A DNA stretch of 64,000 nt from Stereocaulon alpinum (taxonomy: Eukaryota; Ascomycota; Lecanoromycetes; Lecanorales; Stereocaulaceae): the NCBI GenBank assembly GCA_018257865.1, contig JAEUBA010000090.1, positions 62,001 to 126,000 of the forward strand. Reading direction: 5' to 3'. How positions within the stretch are numbered: the first letter of the stretch is position 1; each line of letters opens with the position of its first letter. The position numbers were made by a program, and so were the translations under genes. The notes beneath the pieces were generated by a model. The model saw only the letters and a program-made list of their open reading frames with translations, searched no databases and had not been told where the DNA came from. This document shows, piece by piece, positions 1-11,177 of the stretch.

Positions 1-1850
1 AACACATCTACTGACACAGACACTTCTATTTCTTTTACTTTAAATACAATTGTATCACGGTGACACGTGACCTCGCCGCCAACGTAGAGAAATACAATAT
101 CAGTAGAACATCTCTCATAACCCATGCAAAGACTCTCTTAAAAGCCCATATACAACCTATAGTCATATGACCGCCATAACAACCACCAAGACAAACAAAG
201 ACCAGCCACGACGGAGCCAACCCACCACGGGCGTACAAGATCTATGAAGTAAGTTATTGCCCGTGTTCCATCGCAAGCGGAAGCCAAGAGTACTTTATCT
301 ACCACAGGATGAACATAGTTTCGAAATCCGTGAAACTGTCAAGAGGGTCTGACTGTTTTTATTCTGCCTTGACCAAGTGTGTAATGCTAATGTATGAGCA
401 ATGTGTCTTTCGCTAGCACGTACAGCCCAATCCTGAAGCGTTATGACATAGCGTCTTGGGACAATCCGTCCGGATCATGTTTGTTACTCACGGCCTGCAC
501 ATTCGGCTTGCTGTCTACCTCGTAGCTGCTAATGACACCTCTCGCCAGGAAATACATTGGTGAGAAAAATCGTACAGTCACGATAGAACTCGTGTCTGCG
601 CCAGTTGGTCGATGTGGTCGACGAATGCTTGATGTGCACTGACGAACGGCTATTGCGTCGACGGTGCTGCCGTTGGCGAACACGGCTTCGATATTCGGGA
701 CTTTCTTCGACACTGTAGCCTTCTTGTGGAGAGATGAAAGAGAGTCTGCCTGCAGCTATGAGAATAGCATCGAATTGAGAGCCACAAGAGCTGCTTCACC
801 GATGTCTCTGTGCGACGACCTGCGGTAGGCAACAAAGAGGGTGGTATCACCAAGCGGTAGGACAGACGTTGCTCAGGCAGCTATGGAAGTGGAAGTTTGC
901 TTCGGGATGGACAACGATATCCACGAGGAAGCATGGTAATTGTGGCGGCACCTGCAAACGCTTGAAGATCAAACCAGTATGCCCAAAAGTTTATACAGGA
1001 ATTCTGACAGTCTTGGAGATATTTGCTGCATGCATTTCGGTTGCTGGTTTACTCATACAAGCTGGCACGACTCCGCTCGCTCAGACCCTAAAACAAGTTG
1101 ATGTGCCGCCGATCAAGATAGGACTTTTCAGGAAGCGCATTTTGGAGATCAAGGTAGGATAAATTATGGGAAATGGCATCTGCAGGATTCGGTGTTCTTA
1201 TCATTCTTGGTCTTAGCGTAAGGTAGAGTAGATAGTTGTCTGGGGCTTAGTGGCGATCGCTGGACCCTTCAGACCCATAATTTTGCCTCATAAATTAAGC
1301 TTTAGCGATGACACCTAGCCCCAGGGACCAAGCATTGAGCATTGCCTCGTGATGCACTACTCTTCTAGCTACTTTAAGTTACCTGCTGCAACAACCAGAC
1401 CACAATGGTGCGTCTTGAGATTATTGTTCCCAATCGTCATTCAAGATTGTGAAGAACGATATCAAAGGTGCATCATGATACGCTGGTGAACGCCACAAGC
1501 GCCTTCTGCAGCAACGTGTGACGCCGTAGGGGTACTGCCTTGGAAGATGAAGAGCAGGTTCAGGCTCATGCAATTTCCCAGAAAGTCTGAACACCATCAA
1601 CAAACAGGCTTTGCTTCACGTCCTTTAACTTACTTCTTCATGACTTAAGTATCTGACGCTTCAAGTCTTCACTTTTTCCTAGAATTCTCCGTTTGCATCT
1701 CTTATTAGACTGTGCCAAGATCTGCGATTGTCGTTGCACAAACGCTGCTCATTGCGCATATCGTCCAATATCCCTCAATCGCTACATTGACGTAATTTGT
1801 ACCCTGAACCACTCCTATCCTCTACAGCCATCAGCTTCAATTCAATCACA
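1..1850. other. Intergenic region, no convincing gene
   Basis: No gene with recognisable homology was seen in this 1.85-kb stretch. On the minus strand between about 850 and 441 coding-like text appears in shifting frames (see findings), which could be a decayed gene. A 97-codon plus-strand frame at 869-1162 has no recognisable motif and is probably chance. The last 150 bases before 1851 are pyrimidine-rich and should contain the promoter and leader of the SUR7-like gene. Confidence 0.5.
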
Positions 1851-2830
1851 ATGGCTCGCACTTCGCCCCTCCATTGGTGAGAACTCAGCTCACACTTCTG
1901 TCAGCTGTTCATGCACAGCTAACATCCATACAGGGTCGGCGTTACCTTCCTCTTCATCGCAGCCATCCTCCTCCTCGTGACGACCATCTCAGCCCCCGTC
2001 GTCAAGGACGTTGCCATTCTCAAGGTCATGCTGACCAACAAGACGGATATTCGCAATTCGAGTGTGATATTCGGGACATTCGGTCACTGCATACTAGATG
2101 TGCCGCCAAATGAGTGAGTGCGCCTGTGCTATATACGAGATGAAACAAGCAGACAGAAATGCGCAAGAGGAAGAGAGACCTCTGAGGATTACGTGCTAAT
2201 CGCAGCGACAACAGGACCGACCAGGACTTCTGCTTCCCCAAGCACATCGGCTACAAACCCGCCGACATCATGTCCGCCGTCGACGGCACTGAGTTCAGCA
2301 GAGCCGCTGCTGACACCGTTGACGGTCTTACACGCGCGATGATCCTACACCCGATCGCATGCGCCCTCGCCTTCATCGCCTTCGCACTCAGCTGCGGTGC
2401 GGGCGTTATTGGATCCCTACTTGGCGCATTCGTTGCGGCTCTGGCATGGGCGCTTACCCTCATTGTCATGGCGATTGACTTCAGCTTGTTCGGGGTCCGT
2501 GTTTTCTCCTTTCCTCTGCGGTGCTGTGTTGCTTTGCTCCATGTTCTGTACTGACAGGCCAAACAGGTTATCAAGAACCACGTCAACAGCCACAAAGTCT
2601 CCCACGCCTACTACTCCGTAGGCATGTGGACCATCCTCGCAGCCATGATCCTGCTCTTCTTCGGCATGTTCATCGTTCTATTCACATGCTTCAGTGCACG
2701 CAAGGCAAAGAAGGCGGGCACTTATGGTCACAACAAGACGAGCCATGATACGGGCATGTATGACAATGGTGCTGATTACAATACCACGACCACTCGGCGG
2801 ACGAGGAAGAAGCGCTTTGGCTTTATCTAG
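1851..2830 (+). CDS. SUR7/PalI (Rim9)-family four-pass membrane protein
   Basis: Predicted plasma-membrane protein of 249 residues of the SUR7/PalI family. Members organise eisosome/MCC domains or, as PalI/Rim9, assist ambient-pH sensing. Exons inferred at 1851-1876, 1934-2113, 2215-2494 and 2567-2830; introns start GTGAGA, GTGAGT and GTCCGT and the frame stays open throughout. Visible: a first membrane segment at residues 10-27, an outer loop with FGTFGHCI (the Gly-x-Cys type signature of this family), then three hydrophobic segments at roughly 111-132, 134-161 and 182-206. The cytoplasmic tail is short and basic and ends RRTRKKRFGFI. The start ATG directly precedes the first membrane segment. 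Whether it acts in eisosomes or in pH signalling cannot be told from the sequence; the short tail differs from the long tail of classical PalI. Confidence 0.85.
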
Positions 2831-4010
2831 GCCGAGAGGTCGTGGTGCTGCGAGGCGTGGAGGAGCAAGCGTGCGTGCAATGTTTTTGCGAGCTTCGTGT
2901 ATCCCACGAATAATGATAGCACCTCTACCAATTTGATACCCTATCAGATAATCATCATCATCTGCCACTACTTTTATCCTATCACACATTGACAACCCTC
3001 AAACCACCACCCCGTTCCTTCATCACAGACGGCAATCTTACCATTCCCCACCATACCTTACAAAAGCACCCAGTACCAACCATAAACCCCTAGCTAACCC
3101 ACTCCATCCCCCTCAACCCCCCGAACCAAATACATTCCCATCCACCTCCCTCCTCTCAACCACCCTCTCCACCCATTAATCACGCTACTACCCTCCTACC
3201 ACGTCTCTTCGGCATACGTATCTGAAGATTCCGCACCGACAGTACGCTGAAACCTCTTACAAGGAGATCAAACCCTTCACCACTAGTATCATTCTGCTTC
3301 ACCTATCCTAAGGTAAGTATCAAGCTCTTGCATTGCCTTTTGTTCTGGAGTGGGTGATTTAGTATGAGAGGTTGGTGACGATGCTGTACTGTGCTGTGCT
3401 GGAAACCTGGGAGGTGAGGTGCGGTTTCTTCTCATATTTAAGCTTGGGATTTTGGAAACGAGTGAGGTTATCGTTGCAGCATGTCGGGCTTGGGGTTGAG
3501 TGCAGTTGGTTTGGTGGTTACGGTAGAATTTGAGGGGGGGCTGATAGGCACTGCTGGTGATGGTGCGTAGGATCTGGTAGGATGTATTTTTGTTGGGGCA
3601 GGAAGTAGTGTCTGTGTTGCAGTGGGGGGAAACAGCGATACTGCGGTGGAGTAGTTGACTAGGATGTACGAGTGGAGTTTATTGCCTGAAATCGCTTGAT
3701 GCGATCTGGTGGGAAATAATGGTGGGAGATTAGGGATGATGTTATTATTGGTAGTGATAGGATTGAGGGGCATGGATTGGTTAAAGGGGTTGTAAGGTGG
3801 TATATGTGGGCTTTTGTCAGCACTTTCTACGCTGAGGTCAGTTTGTCAAAGCATGAGATCCTCAATACTACCTGTACCAATGTTGTTTATTAGGAGTGTA
3901 TGTGCATCGATATGGTGTTTTAGAGCTACTTGAGTCGATCGAACATCTGCAGCTCATGTGGCAGGTCTAACCTGTTTCGGAGGCTGGGCTGATTCCTTGG
4001 TCATCACTGC
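2831..4010. other. Intergenic region with pyrimidine-rich tract
   Basis: No gene seen. From 2990 to 3240 the plus strand is strongly C/T- and CA-rich, as is common in fungal promoters and leaders. A good donor-like site (AAGGTAAGTAT) lies at about 3311-3321, so a spliced 5' leader for the gene starting at 4011 is possible but unproven. A 101-codon minus-strand frame at 3468-3773 is compositionally simple and not credible as a protein. Confidence 0.5.
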
Positions 4011-4892
4011 ATGGTTTCTACTGAAAATGTTTACCGAGATCACCCCCAATACCCCAGAATGCTACCTCCTACAGTGAAAGCAGGATTCGTGAAACGATTT
4101 AGTCAGGCCTCAGGCCAGCTTTCTCCCGCGATGGGTACCGGATTTGGCCCCCCGCCGGGTGAGGATCAATCTTCAACGCTTTCCCTCCGATCCTTCGACC
4201 TCCTTCCACAGTTCCGATTCTTTGATTTACCCATCGAGTTGCGCAATGAAATATATCGCTATTTCGTCATAAACCCTTTCGTCTGCCAGTCCCATCCTCG
4301 TCTATGGCGTCCTGTTGGCGTTGATGGCGGCATCTTTCCCATCGGTTACTTCAATCAAGACACTGTCATACCACTGCTACTTACATGCCACCAGATCCAC
4401 GACGAGGCAGCAGCAGTGCTCTATGGTGAGAATACATTCGCTTTCCACATCTCGGAGCTGTCTGCGGGTCCAATCGCCTTCCTTGAGTGGTTAGCTCCAC
4501 AGTATGTTCGGCTGCTTCGTCACGTCTATATACGGACTGGTTACAATGTCGATACATATGGCTTCGAACCCGAGTCTTGCTTTCTGGCTCACAATTACAA
4601 GATGCCATCGTGGGAGCAAAAGCACGTTAGAGCCGCACGCGATTTGGCTATTTCTATACCGCTAATAAAGCACGCATGGCCGGCAAAGTATAAGGTTGTC
4701 ATCAATAAGGAAGACACGGTACCATACTCCCCAAACGTCGACAAAGATATCGTGAGGAGGCAGAAGGGGGTCGATTGGCCTGCTTCTACATATCATCTGT
4801 GGAAGATGCTTGTGACGGACACCGAAACGGAGAACCCGAAAAGGGAGTTCAGACGTATCAGGTGGGAGGAACGTAGCTGTGACAGATTATAG
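4011..4892 (+). CDS. F-box-like / DUF7730-type fungal protein
   Basis: Intronless protein of 293 residues. At residues 70-86 it carries FFDLPIELRNEIYRYF, and at about 122-145 LLLTCHQIHDEAAAVLYGEN followed by TFAFH. These two blocks define a large family in Dothideomycetes and Leotiomycetes, annotated as F-box-like or DUF7730, often with dozens of copies per genome and no known biochemical role. The first block resembles the start of an F-box (LPxELRxxIY), so a role in substrate recognition for ubiquitin ligases has been proposed; this is inference. The first 60 residues are low in conserved sequence and rich in Pro, Gly and Ser. The first in-frame ATG was taken as start. Confidence 0.8.
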   Translation: MVSTENVYRDHPQYPRMLPPTVKAGFVKRFSQASGQLSPAMGTGFGPPPGEDQSSTLSLRSFDLLPQFRFFDLPIELRNEIYRYFVINPFVCQSHPRLWRPVGVDGGIFPIGYFNQDTVIPLLLTCHQIHDEAAAVLYGENTFAFHISELSAGPIAFLEWLAPQYVRLLRHVYIRTGYNVDTYGFEPESCFLAHNYKMPSWEQKHVRAARDLAISIPLIKHAWPAKYKVVINKEDTVPYSPNVDKDIVRRQKGVDWPASTYHLWKMLVTDTETENPKREFRRIRWEERSCDRL

Positions 4893-5600
4893 AGTGGTCG
4901 TAATGTTTGTATGAAAGATACTCCTGTTCAAGCTAACAGTTAGCTCTACTGCTTCGGAGGCCTGGTTCAGCGATGGCGTCATATCCCCACCCTTATATAG
5001 CACTTGGCGTCAATATACTGCCACGGATCCTGATTATTCACTGTCATGACCCCTCTGACAAGAAAACACTCGGGCATGAGATTCTGAGAAAACATAGCCT
5101 CTTCCTGTTTATCCCGGCAATAATACAGTAGGGTCATGTTGTACGCCTAAGACCGGATAGAAGATTATCCGTGTCTAGCCGCCATAAATTGTACCACAGG
5201 CTCATCACTGCCACTGAAGTTGGCGCTCCTCATCATTCAGCATTTCCATGTTCTTATTGCCAATCGTAATAGATTATGATACCTGCCCTGTGCAGTTTTC
5301 GGATGCGGCTGACATCGCTAGGATCCTCGTCAATGCATTCGGAACCCAAAGCACGCTTGGCAAATTCATGTCCAAAGTTCCGCCGGACTTGAGACGCGCT
5401 TATTACGTTCGCCTATATAAGTAGGAATTTTCGAATAGTGCATTGTATAGCTCAAGGTTCATAAAAGTCGTTGATCACGAGACTCAACTAAGTAAGGCTC
5501 TTCTGCCCTAACCTACTAGCTCCCGAGAGCAAATTCTATCAGTTCATTCGCCATCTTCGTGGCTGATGGCTGATCCCTATGTAGCCAATCAGTCGCCTGT
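4893..5600. other. Intergenic region, no gene seen
   Basis: About 700 bases with stops in all frames and no recognisable motif. It separates the F-box-like gene from the decayed acetyltransferase. Confidence 0.5.
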
Positions 5601-6288
5601 GCAAAATGGCAGAATCTCCATATCGGAACAGTGGAGCAAAGCGTGACGATGGATGCAGCGGAAAAGACGAAAGCGCAACTACCGGTAGGGACGAATGTGG
5701 AGTTCCTCGAGGCGTATTATGAGATTGTCCTCGACTGACGTAGGAGCATCCGTGACGAAACTCGACAGTTGATCTTCCTTTTCGTCTCAGTCTTTTGAGA
5801 CTACTCCTTGTTTGTTTGTTTGCTGTCGTTTTCGGTCGAAGCCGATCATCAAATTCAAGCAACCACTTTCGCAATGCACAACTGCCTCTCATACCCTCTA
5901 AGTCCACTTTTGTAGGGTGACCCTAGACCCTATTGCCCTAGTCAATCGTTGCCAATTGTGAAGTCGTGATTGAGATCTTAGCGCTGCTATAAGTTGGCCG
6001 CGGCAGAGACTGACGAGGCTTCCGCTAGTCCTAGTTTCCTTGTGGTCTCTCCAAAACACCAGAAAACACCAGCGGAATGGCCTCGTCACACTTTTCATCT
6101 GTGAAGGTCTATCTATCGCAGATAAGCACAAAGCGAACACCTACCTTGAGGCTTCTCCCGAAGGTTTCAATTTGTACTTTAGACACGGTTGGAAAAAGGT
6201 GGACGAGATAAGGCTCGACTTGAAACCATACGGGTGGAGGGAGACCTCAATCGACAAATGCATGTTGAGAAAATCTGGAGCCACCTAG
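5601..6288 (+). pseudogene. Decayed GNAT-family N-acetyltransferase
   Basis: Three fragments of one GNAT protein lie in order on the plus strand. The first (5601-5735) reads AKWQNLHIG and LPVGTNVEFLEAYYEIVLD, resembling the linker before the acetyl-CoA core in fungal GNATs, and hits TGA at 5736. The second (about 5995-6062) reads SFLVVSPKHQ in the same frame. The third (6073-6288) continues one frame over with RNGLVTLFICEGLSIAD, YLEASPEGFNLYFRHGW and a C-terminal tail, stop at 6286-6288. Together the last two form motif A (Q/R-x-x-G-x-G/A) and motif B of the fold. The shift between them comes from a perfect 10-bp tandem duplication (6053-6062 and 6063-6072). In-frame stops between 5736 and 5990 confirm loss of function. 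Assignment to GNAT rests on motif pattern only. Confidence 0.7.
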
Positions 6289-6909
6289 CCTTAAACAGTC
6301 TGTTAGAGCCGAACTGACGCGTTAGGAAATTGCTATAATGGTAAGGCTGACGGACAGTGCACTAGAGCAGAAAAAGGCTTACAGGATTGGATGCTGCTTT
6401 GAACAGTCAGTCGGGCATGGCACATCTCCCTTGGGCGCCACAGCTTCCCCAATGATAGTGATGACTCTGGCTGCCAATTGTCTTGAGCCGCGACGAGAAG
6501 GAACAAGCGTTTCACAGAGTCTTCTTATCGCTGTTCCACTCTTGCCACTGAGTCATAAGTAGGCACCAATTTGGTGTCACGAGAGGCATGCAATCATCTT
6601 AGCTAGGTCATCTACCTGACTTGATACGATCCCTCCCTGGTGCGATATCGATAGATTTTCGGGTCTCTTCACGAAGGGCTTTGGTTCAGACTGGTTTAGT
6701 ATTACGGAGCCTTACGGAGTTCCTAGCTCATCCGGCTACACGCTTGGCATGCAATCTCAAGATGAACTCCAACACTCCAAAACGAATTTTCGGAGCTCAT
6801 GATCCGCCTACTTTACAGAAATTCGTGCCAACCCATTGAAGGGCCTGCGGATAATAAATAAGTCCAAGCAGACAATCAATACCCTTCAACAGCGTGCCCT
6901 TTGTTCAAG
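6289..6909. other. Intergenic region, no gene seen
   Basis: Holds two short open frames of about 72-74 codons without recognisable motifs. The last 70 bases contain an A/T-rich stretch (ataataaataag near 6852-6863) that could belong to the promoter of the following gene. Confidence 0.45.
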
Positions 6910-9722
6910 ATGATCGCCCGCATTTTTCTCGTCCTATCTTCCATACCGGCTGTTGCAATATGGCCTACCATGTGGATTGCGCTTCTGTCCCAACTTCGCA
7001 TGGTTTATGCAAAAGTGGAACATATTTCGGTTGAGACTATCACGGGAGACCATGCCGCGTTGCATACTGAATGGTCAAAGCTGGAAAAGCGCACTACTGG
7101 CTCGCGGAACTCGACATACACCGGGCTGGGTTCAGACCCAGTCAATCTCCGAGGTAACGACGTTAAATGCGATAACTTTTTTGCAGCCACAGCAGAGAAT
7201 ATGGAGGCATCCAAATTCGGTGAGGCTTACGTTGAATGGCTTAACCATGTTGGCCAGAATGCGACTATATGGACCGATCAGAGTCATGAGCTGGACGTCT
7301 TCTTGCGTAACGTAATAGGATGGCAGGATTCCGTCACGTGTGGGGTTGGCGATGGTGGCTGTTTGAGATTGCCAAAATGCGACGACATTTACGGTCGGGT
7401 CCAGGACCGGGAGCACGCTCGACAAATTTTCTTCGTCGTCACATCAGCTGAGAATCTTAACAGAATCTCCGCCGCGGTACACGTAGGTCTATCCCTTGGG
7501 CTGAAGGCTTCGTCCCCAGCCAAGTACACCCTTCGAATGTTGGCAGGCAGTAAGTTAATAGATCAACAGGCGCAATCACTGAAGGCAGAAGTGAACGTCC
7601 TGGCGATGGCGGAGTCGATTGCGAATACGTTTGCCTGGAAGTACGATGAAAGCATAACAGCCAAATGCGCAATGTACAGCGGCATGGTACAAGCCTTGAT
7701 CACAGCGATCATGCTGTCGTTTTTGACCGCTGCTCCCATGATGGCACCGGCAATTGGTCCGGCGGGAATAGCCGCGGAAGAGGTGGCGAAATCGTTGGGT
7801 AAGTCGAAAAACATGGTAGCCAAAGCAGGAAGGCAAGCAATGAGAGCGGAAGCTTCCAAGGTGGCTTCCAAGGCTCCATGGACGGCGGGCAAGGTTCTGA
7901 GAACAGCCGGAGGAACACTTCGAAGAGGGTGGGGGCATTTCGGGGAAAGCGCGACTACCAAAACACAAGTTGCGGCAAATGCGTTTATACCAGTTCCAAA
8001 CATGGTAAGAGGCTCCACCCAGACCTTCGACAGCAGTGCTAACCATCGTTCTTAGGCTGCGGGTCTCAGCATTACGAATAACATTTGCAAACACTTTCCA
8101 AATCCAGCCAAAGAGTCTGAGGCAAATTGGAGAATGCAGCTGCAGAAATCAATGAAGGAGTCGGGAATAGCTTACCGCAAGGAAATCGAGCAAGGCTTGT
8201 CAGAGGTGAATCTTTACAACACTTCCGCTGGTTGGATCAATCTCAATGGTATATTCCAAATGTATATAAGCGTCAATACCAGTATGATTCTAATCGATGA
8301 GCACAGGCATGGAATCGTTGGAAGATGGAACTGGGTCAGCAGGCAATGGTACAAATCCTCTACCATACACTTTGGGCGCGTTTAAGATTCTAATTAGTGG
8401 GCATAGTTACGGGGCGGTTTACAAGCATATTGGCCGAATCGATTTATAGTGGAAGCTATGTCTATCTGGATGAAAATGAGCGGCAGGCCTACATCAACGA
8501 GCCTTGGATATTGGAAAGGTACACCATTAACCTTGCTGCAATATCGCTTACGTGCTGACCATGAGCCAGCGCTATGACAGCCCATTTTCAAAATGCAATG
8601 ATCTCACTCCTCTTGAAAAACAATATTTGCTACATACAATGCACCTCAAAGGACAACATAGATAACGAGGATCCCCCGTGCATTCCGGAAAAAGCTTATC
8701 GTTTCGAGCCCGAAGAAGGCGTCATATGCCAGCCCCAATGCTGGCAGAATTGGGCTATACATCACAAGAACATCGAAATGTTCGGCATGGAAGAGTTGAT
8801 GAATAATGCAGAAAAATGGCAAGTCGATGGAATGACATTCCTTAATAGCTCATACCATCATTGGAAGGGGACCCGCTACAGGAAGGACGCCGATTCGATG
8901 TTTCCCGAACTTGGAGACATTCTGTCGGGACAACAGGGCAATTCGAGCACAGGTGCTGCTGTACCAATTGCTTACACGCCTCAGCCTCTCAAAGATCTTA
9001 CCAAAAAGACCAGAGATAAAACACTTCCATGTGTTGTTGGTAACGATCTAGGAAATGAGACCCAGGCATTCCTCGACGCCATTAACATCAACAGCTGGGT
9101 TGGTCTAGACGGATACAAAGGCCTTACTATGGCATGCTTAAACAGCTTCGCGAAGGATCATGTGAACCCAATACAAACATTTTCAATGTTGTGTAACTCA
9201 GGCTTCCACTGGCCCAATCGTGGGAATGCTACTCTTGGCATCCCTGAGGATAAGCACCATCAATTACGCAACGGAAGCGATCCCCTCTGTCAACCATACA
9301 TGGATGAAGTGAAAAAGAAGATGGACACTGGAATGAACTTCAAACAGGTCACTTGTGAGATGACCCTCGCTAATATTAGCTGGACCATCTATGAACAGCA
9401 AAAGTCACAAGTATTCCGTCCACACAGTAAATCCAACCCCTGCTACTGGAGCTACCAGAAAGCTGCTTGGTGGTATCGCTGGCGTCAGCAATGTCCCCAC
9501 ACAGAGACGGAGATCCCAGATTGCCCTATGTATCACACTTGGAATCCTGCCGAATGTTATAATGCCGAGAAAGCCAATTATCTCAGGCCAGGCAAATCAC
9601 GTAAGTGCCGGAAAGCCAAGAAAGAGAAATCCTCGCCACCAGGCACCATTTCACCAAGATCGGCCAATTCTTTCAAAAAGAAGGTATCGAGTGCAGCTTG
9701 GAGGTTTTACAACGGAAAGTGA
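6910..9722 (+). CDS. Predicted secreted/membrane protein of unknown function, five exons
   Basis: I do not recognise the family. Inferred exons: 6910-8004, 8056-8248, 8307-8348, 8398-8518 and 8570-9722. All junctions keep the frame and show fungal donors (GTAAGA, GTATAT, GTACAA, GTACAC) and branch-like CTAAC/CTAAT/CTGAC sites, giving 867 residues. Visible: a hydrophobic N-terminus (signal peptide or anchor, residues 1-35); CGVGDGGCLRLPKCDD, a Cys-rich block near 140-160; a hydrophobic segment at about 256-285 followed by a Lys/Ala-rich basic stretch; many N-glycosylation sequons; and a Cys/Trp-rich second half with regularly spaced Cys pairs. A perfect donor GTAAGT occurs at 9601; if spliced to the AG at 9657-9658 the C-terminus changes and the stop moves to 9744. 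A secreted or cell-wall location is inferred from sequons and cysteines. Confidence 0.65.
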
Positions 9723-10211
9723 AGACCCAGAACATGGAGGATGAGGAGGAAGAAAGTACATCGGAAAACCCGGCAGGGGCTCGTTCTTATTGTCGACATT
9801 CTCGGGGTTGCGCAAGGTACCTTGACTACTTAGACTGCTTTCTTTACGACGTCCCGGCATCCTTCGATCGACCTGCACCAACACTAATACTCCACTCCGC
9901 CGATGCCGCACTATGACCATATGTTTTTTATTGAACATCGTTCGTCCATTCGACTTGGCCCTCCGAACCGTATGCGAATGGACCCGTCAATGATGTTATT
10001 CTAGCTTCTTGAGATGGAGATCTTGCGCGATGCAAACGGTGGAAGATCTCGAGTACCAGGAGGTTGAGCGTCTTTCTTGAGCAGGGGGTTAGGCGTTACG
10101 ATCACATGGCTTAGCAAACAGTATTCCCCTACGTATCAATCAACACAACTATCTCCTAAGTACCGCGCATCTCATCCACACAACCTCCCCACCCCATCTC
10201 CACCTTACACC
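9723..10211. other. Convergent 3' intergenic region
   Basis: Contains the probable 3' ends of the unknown secreted protein (plus) and the methyltransferase (minus). An open frame runs to 9916 on the plus strand and could be an alternative C-terminal extension of the upstream gene, but no splice arrangement was found that makes it compelling. Confidence 0.4.
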
Positions 10212-11177
10212 TCACACCCTCCTCACCGAAAACCACATCATCCCATTCCCATCCGCATCCCCCCAATCCCCCCCCTCTGCCAACCCAGCAGCCTCACCAA
10301 CATCCGCCCAATCAAACCTCACCTCAACCCCCCACTTCGTCCCCGTCACCTCCCCTACCTCCTCCCAGAACCGCCTCGCAGACTCCTCATTGTGTCCAAA
10401 CACCTTGCCCTCTTTATTCGGACCCACGCATCGCAACCCGGATTCGCGGGCTGCGAATGTCCAGCCAAAGATCACTGCATCATCCCTCCCGTGAACGAGT
10501 CCAGCTAGGTTCTTTGCGATTGTTAATTGCGTTTCCCAGGTGAAGAGGTGGAAGAGGGCGCCTGTGTGGATTATTTCGAATCCCTTTTCGGTATCTAGTT
10601 CTTTCTTCCATTGTTTCATGTCGTCGTTAACGGCATCGCCTTGCAGGAATGTAATCCCCTTTTTCCTACCGTCTATAAACAAATCATATCCAGCGCTAAT
10701 CAGTCCTCCTTTCAATTCTACAGCGTAGATCTGTTTGGCAGACACTCCATCGAATACCAGCTTCCGAACATCTTGCCCGAGACCACAGCCTACGTCTAGG
10801 AGGCGAGTTGTGGGCGTGCTATTGAGGCGGGTTAGGATGTTGGGGTAGAGGGGGTGCTGGGACATGTGGAGGTCTAGGAACATGTAGAGGCCTATGCAGG
10901 GGTATGGGGCTGTGAGCCAGGCTAAGGCGCGCTGTGAATGATTAGGTTTCTCGTTTTTTGTGTCTGAATATCGTTGTTTGATGGTTTAGTCTGAGAGATG
11001 TATACTCACGGCGTTGTTCACGTGAGATACTATCTTGTCTAGTGGCAGAGCTGTGTAGCTTATTAGGAGATCGAGGGCGGGCTTGGGTATCTCTTCGAGT
11101 GTGATTGTGGGTTTGAACCATGATGCTGTTGGGGTGGTGAATCCCTTGTCGGTGGTAATGGTGTTGTTGGATGACAT
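10212..11177 (-). CDS. AusD-like SAM-dependent methyltransferase
   Basis: Class I S-adenosylmethionine methyltransferase of 295 residues. Exons on the minus strand: 11177-11010 and 10931-10212; the 78-nt intron starts GTGAGT, ends CACAG and is in phase 0. Motif I, LLDVGCGLGQD, is at about residue 99, followed by the acidic ribose-binding region (YAVELKGG) and FLQGDAV. Upstream, APYPCIGLYMFLDL and the preceding KPALDLL...PLDKIVSHVNNA region match the layout of the family that includes AusD, Trt5 and AndF, which methylate carboxyl groups in fungal meroterpenoid pathways. No polyketide synthase, terpene cyclase or P450 lies nearby, so the substrate is unknown. A second in-frame ATG lies upstream at 11300, but the ATG at 11177 fits the family start better. 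Confidence 0.85.

Noticed and set aside
10077..10508. 143-codon plus-strand Pro/His-rich frame
   Set aside because: Antisense to the end of the methyltransferase gene; shadow frame.
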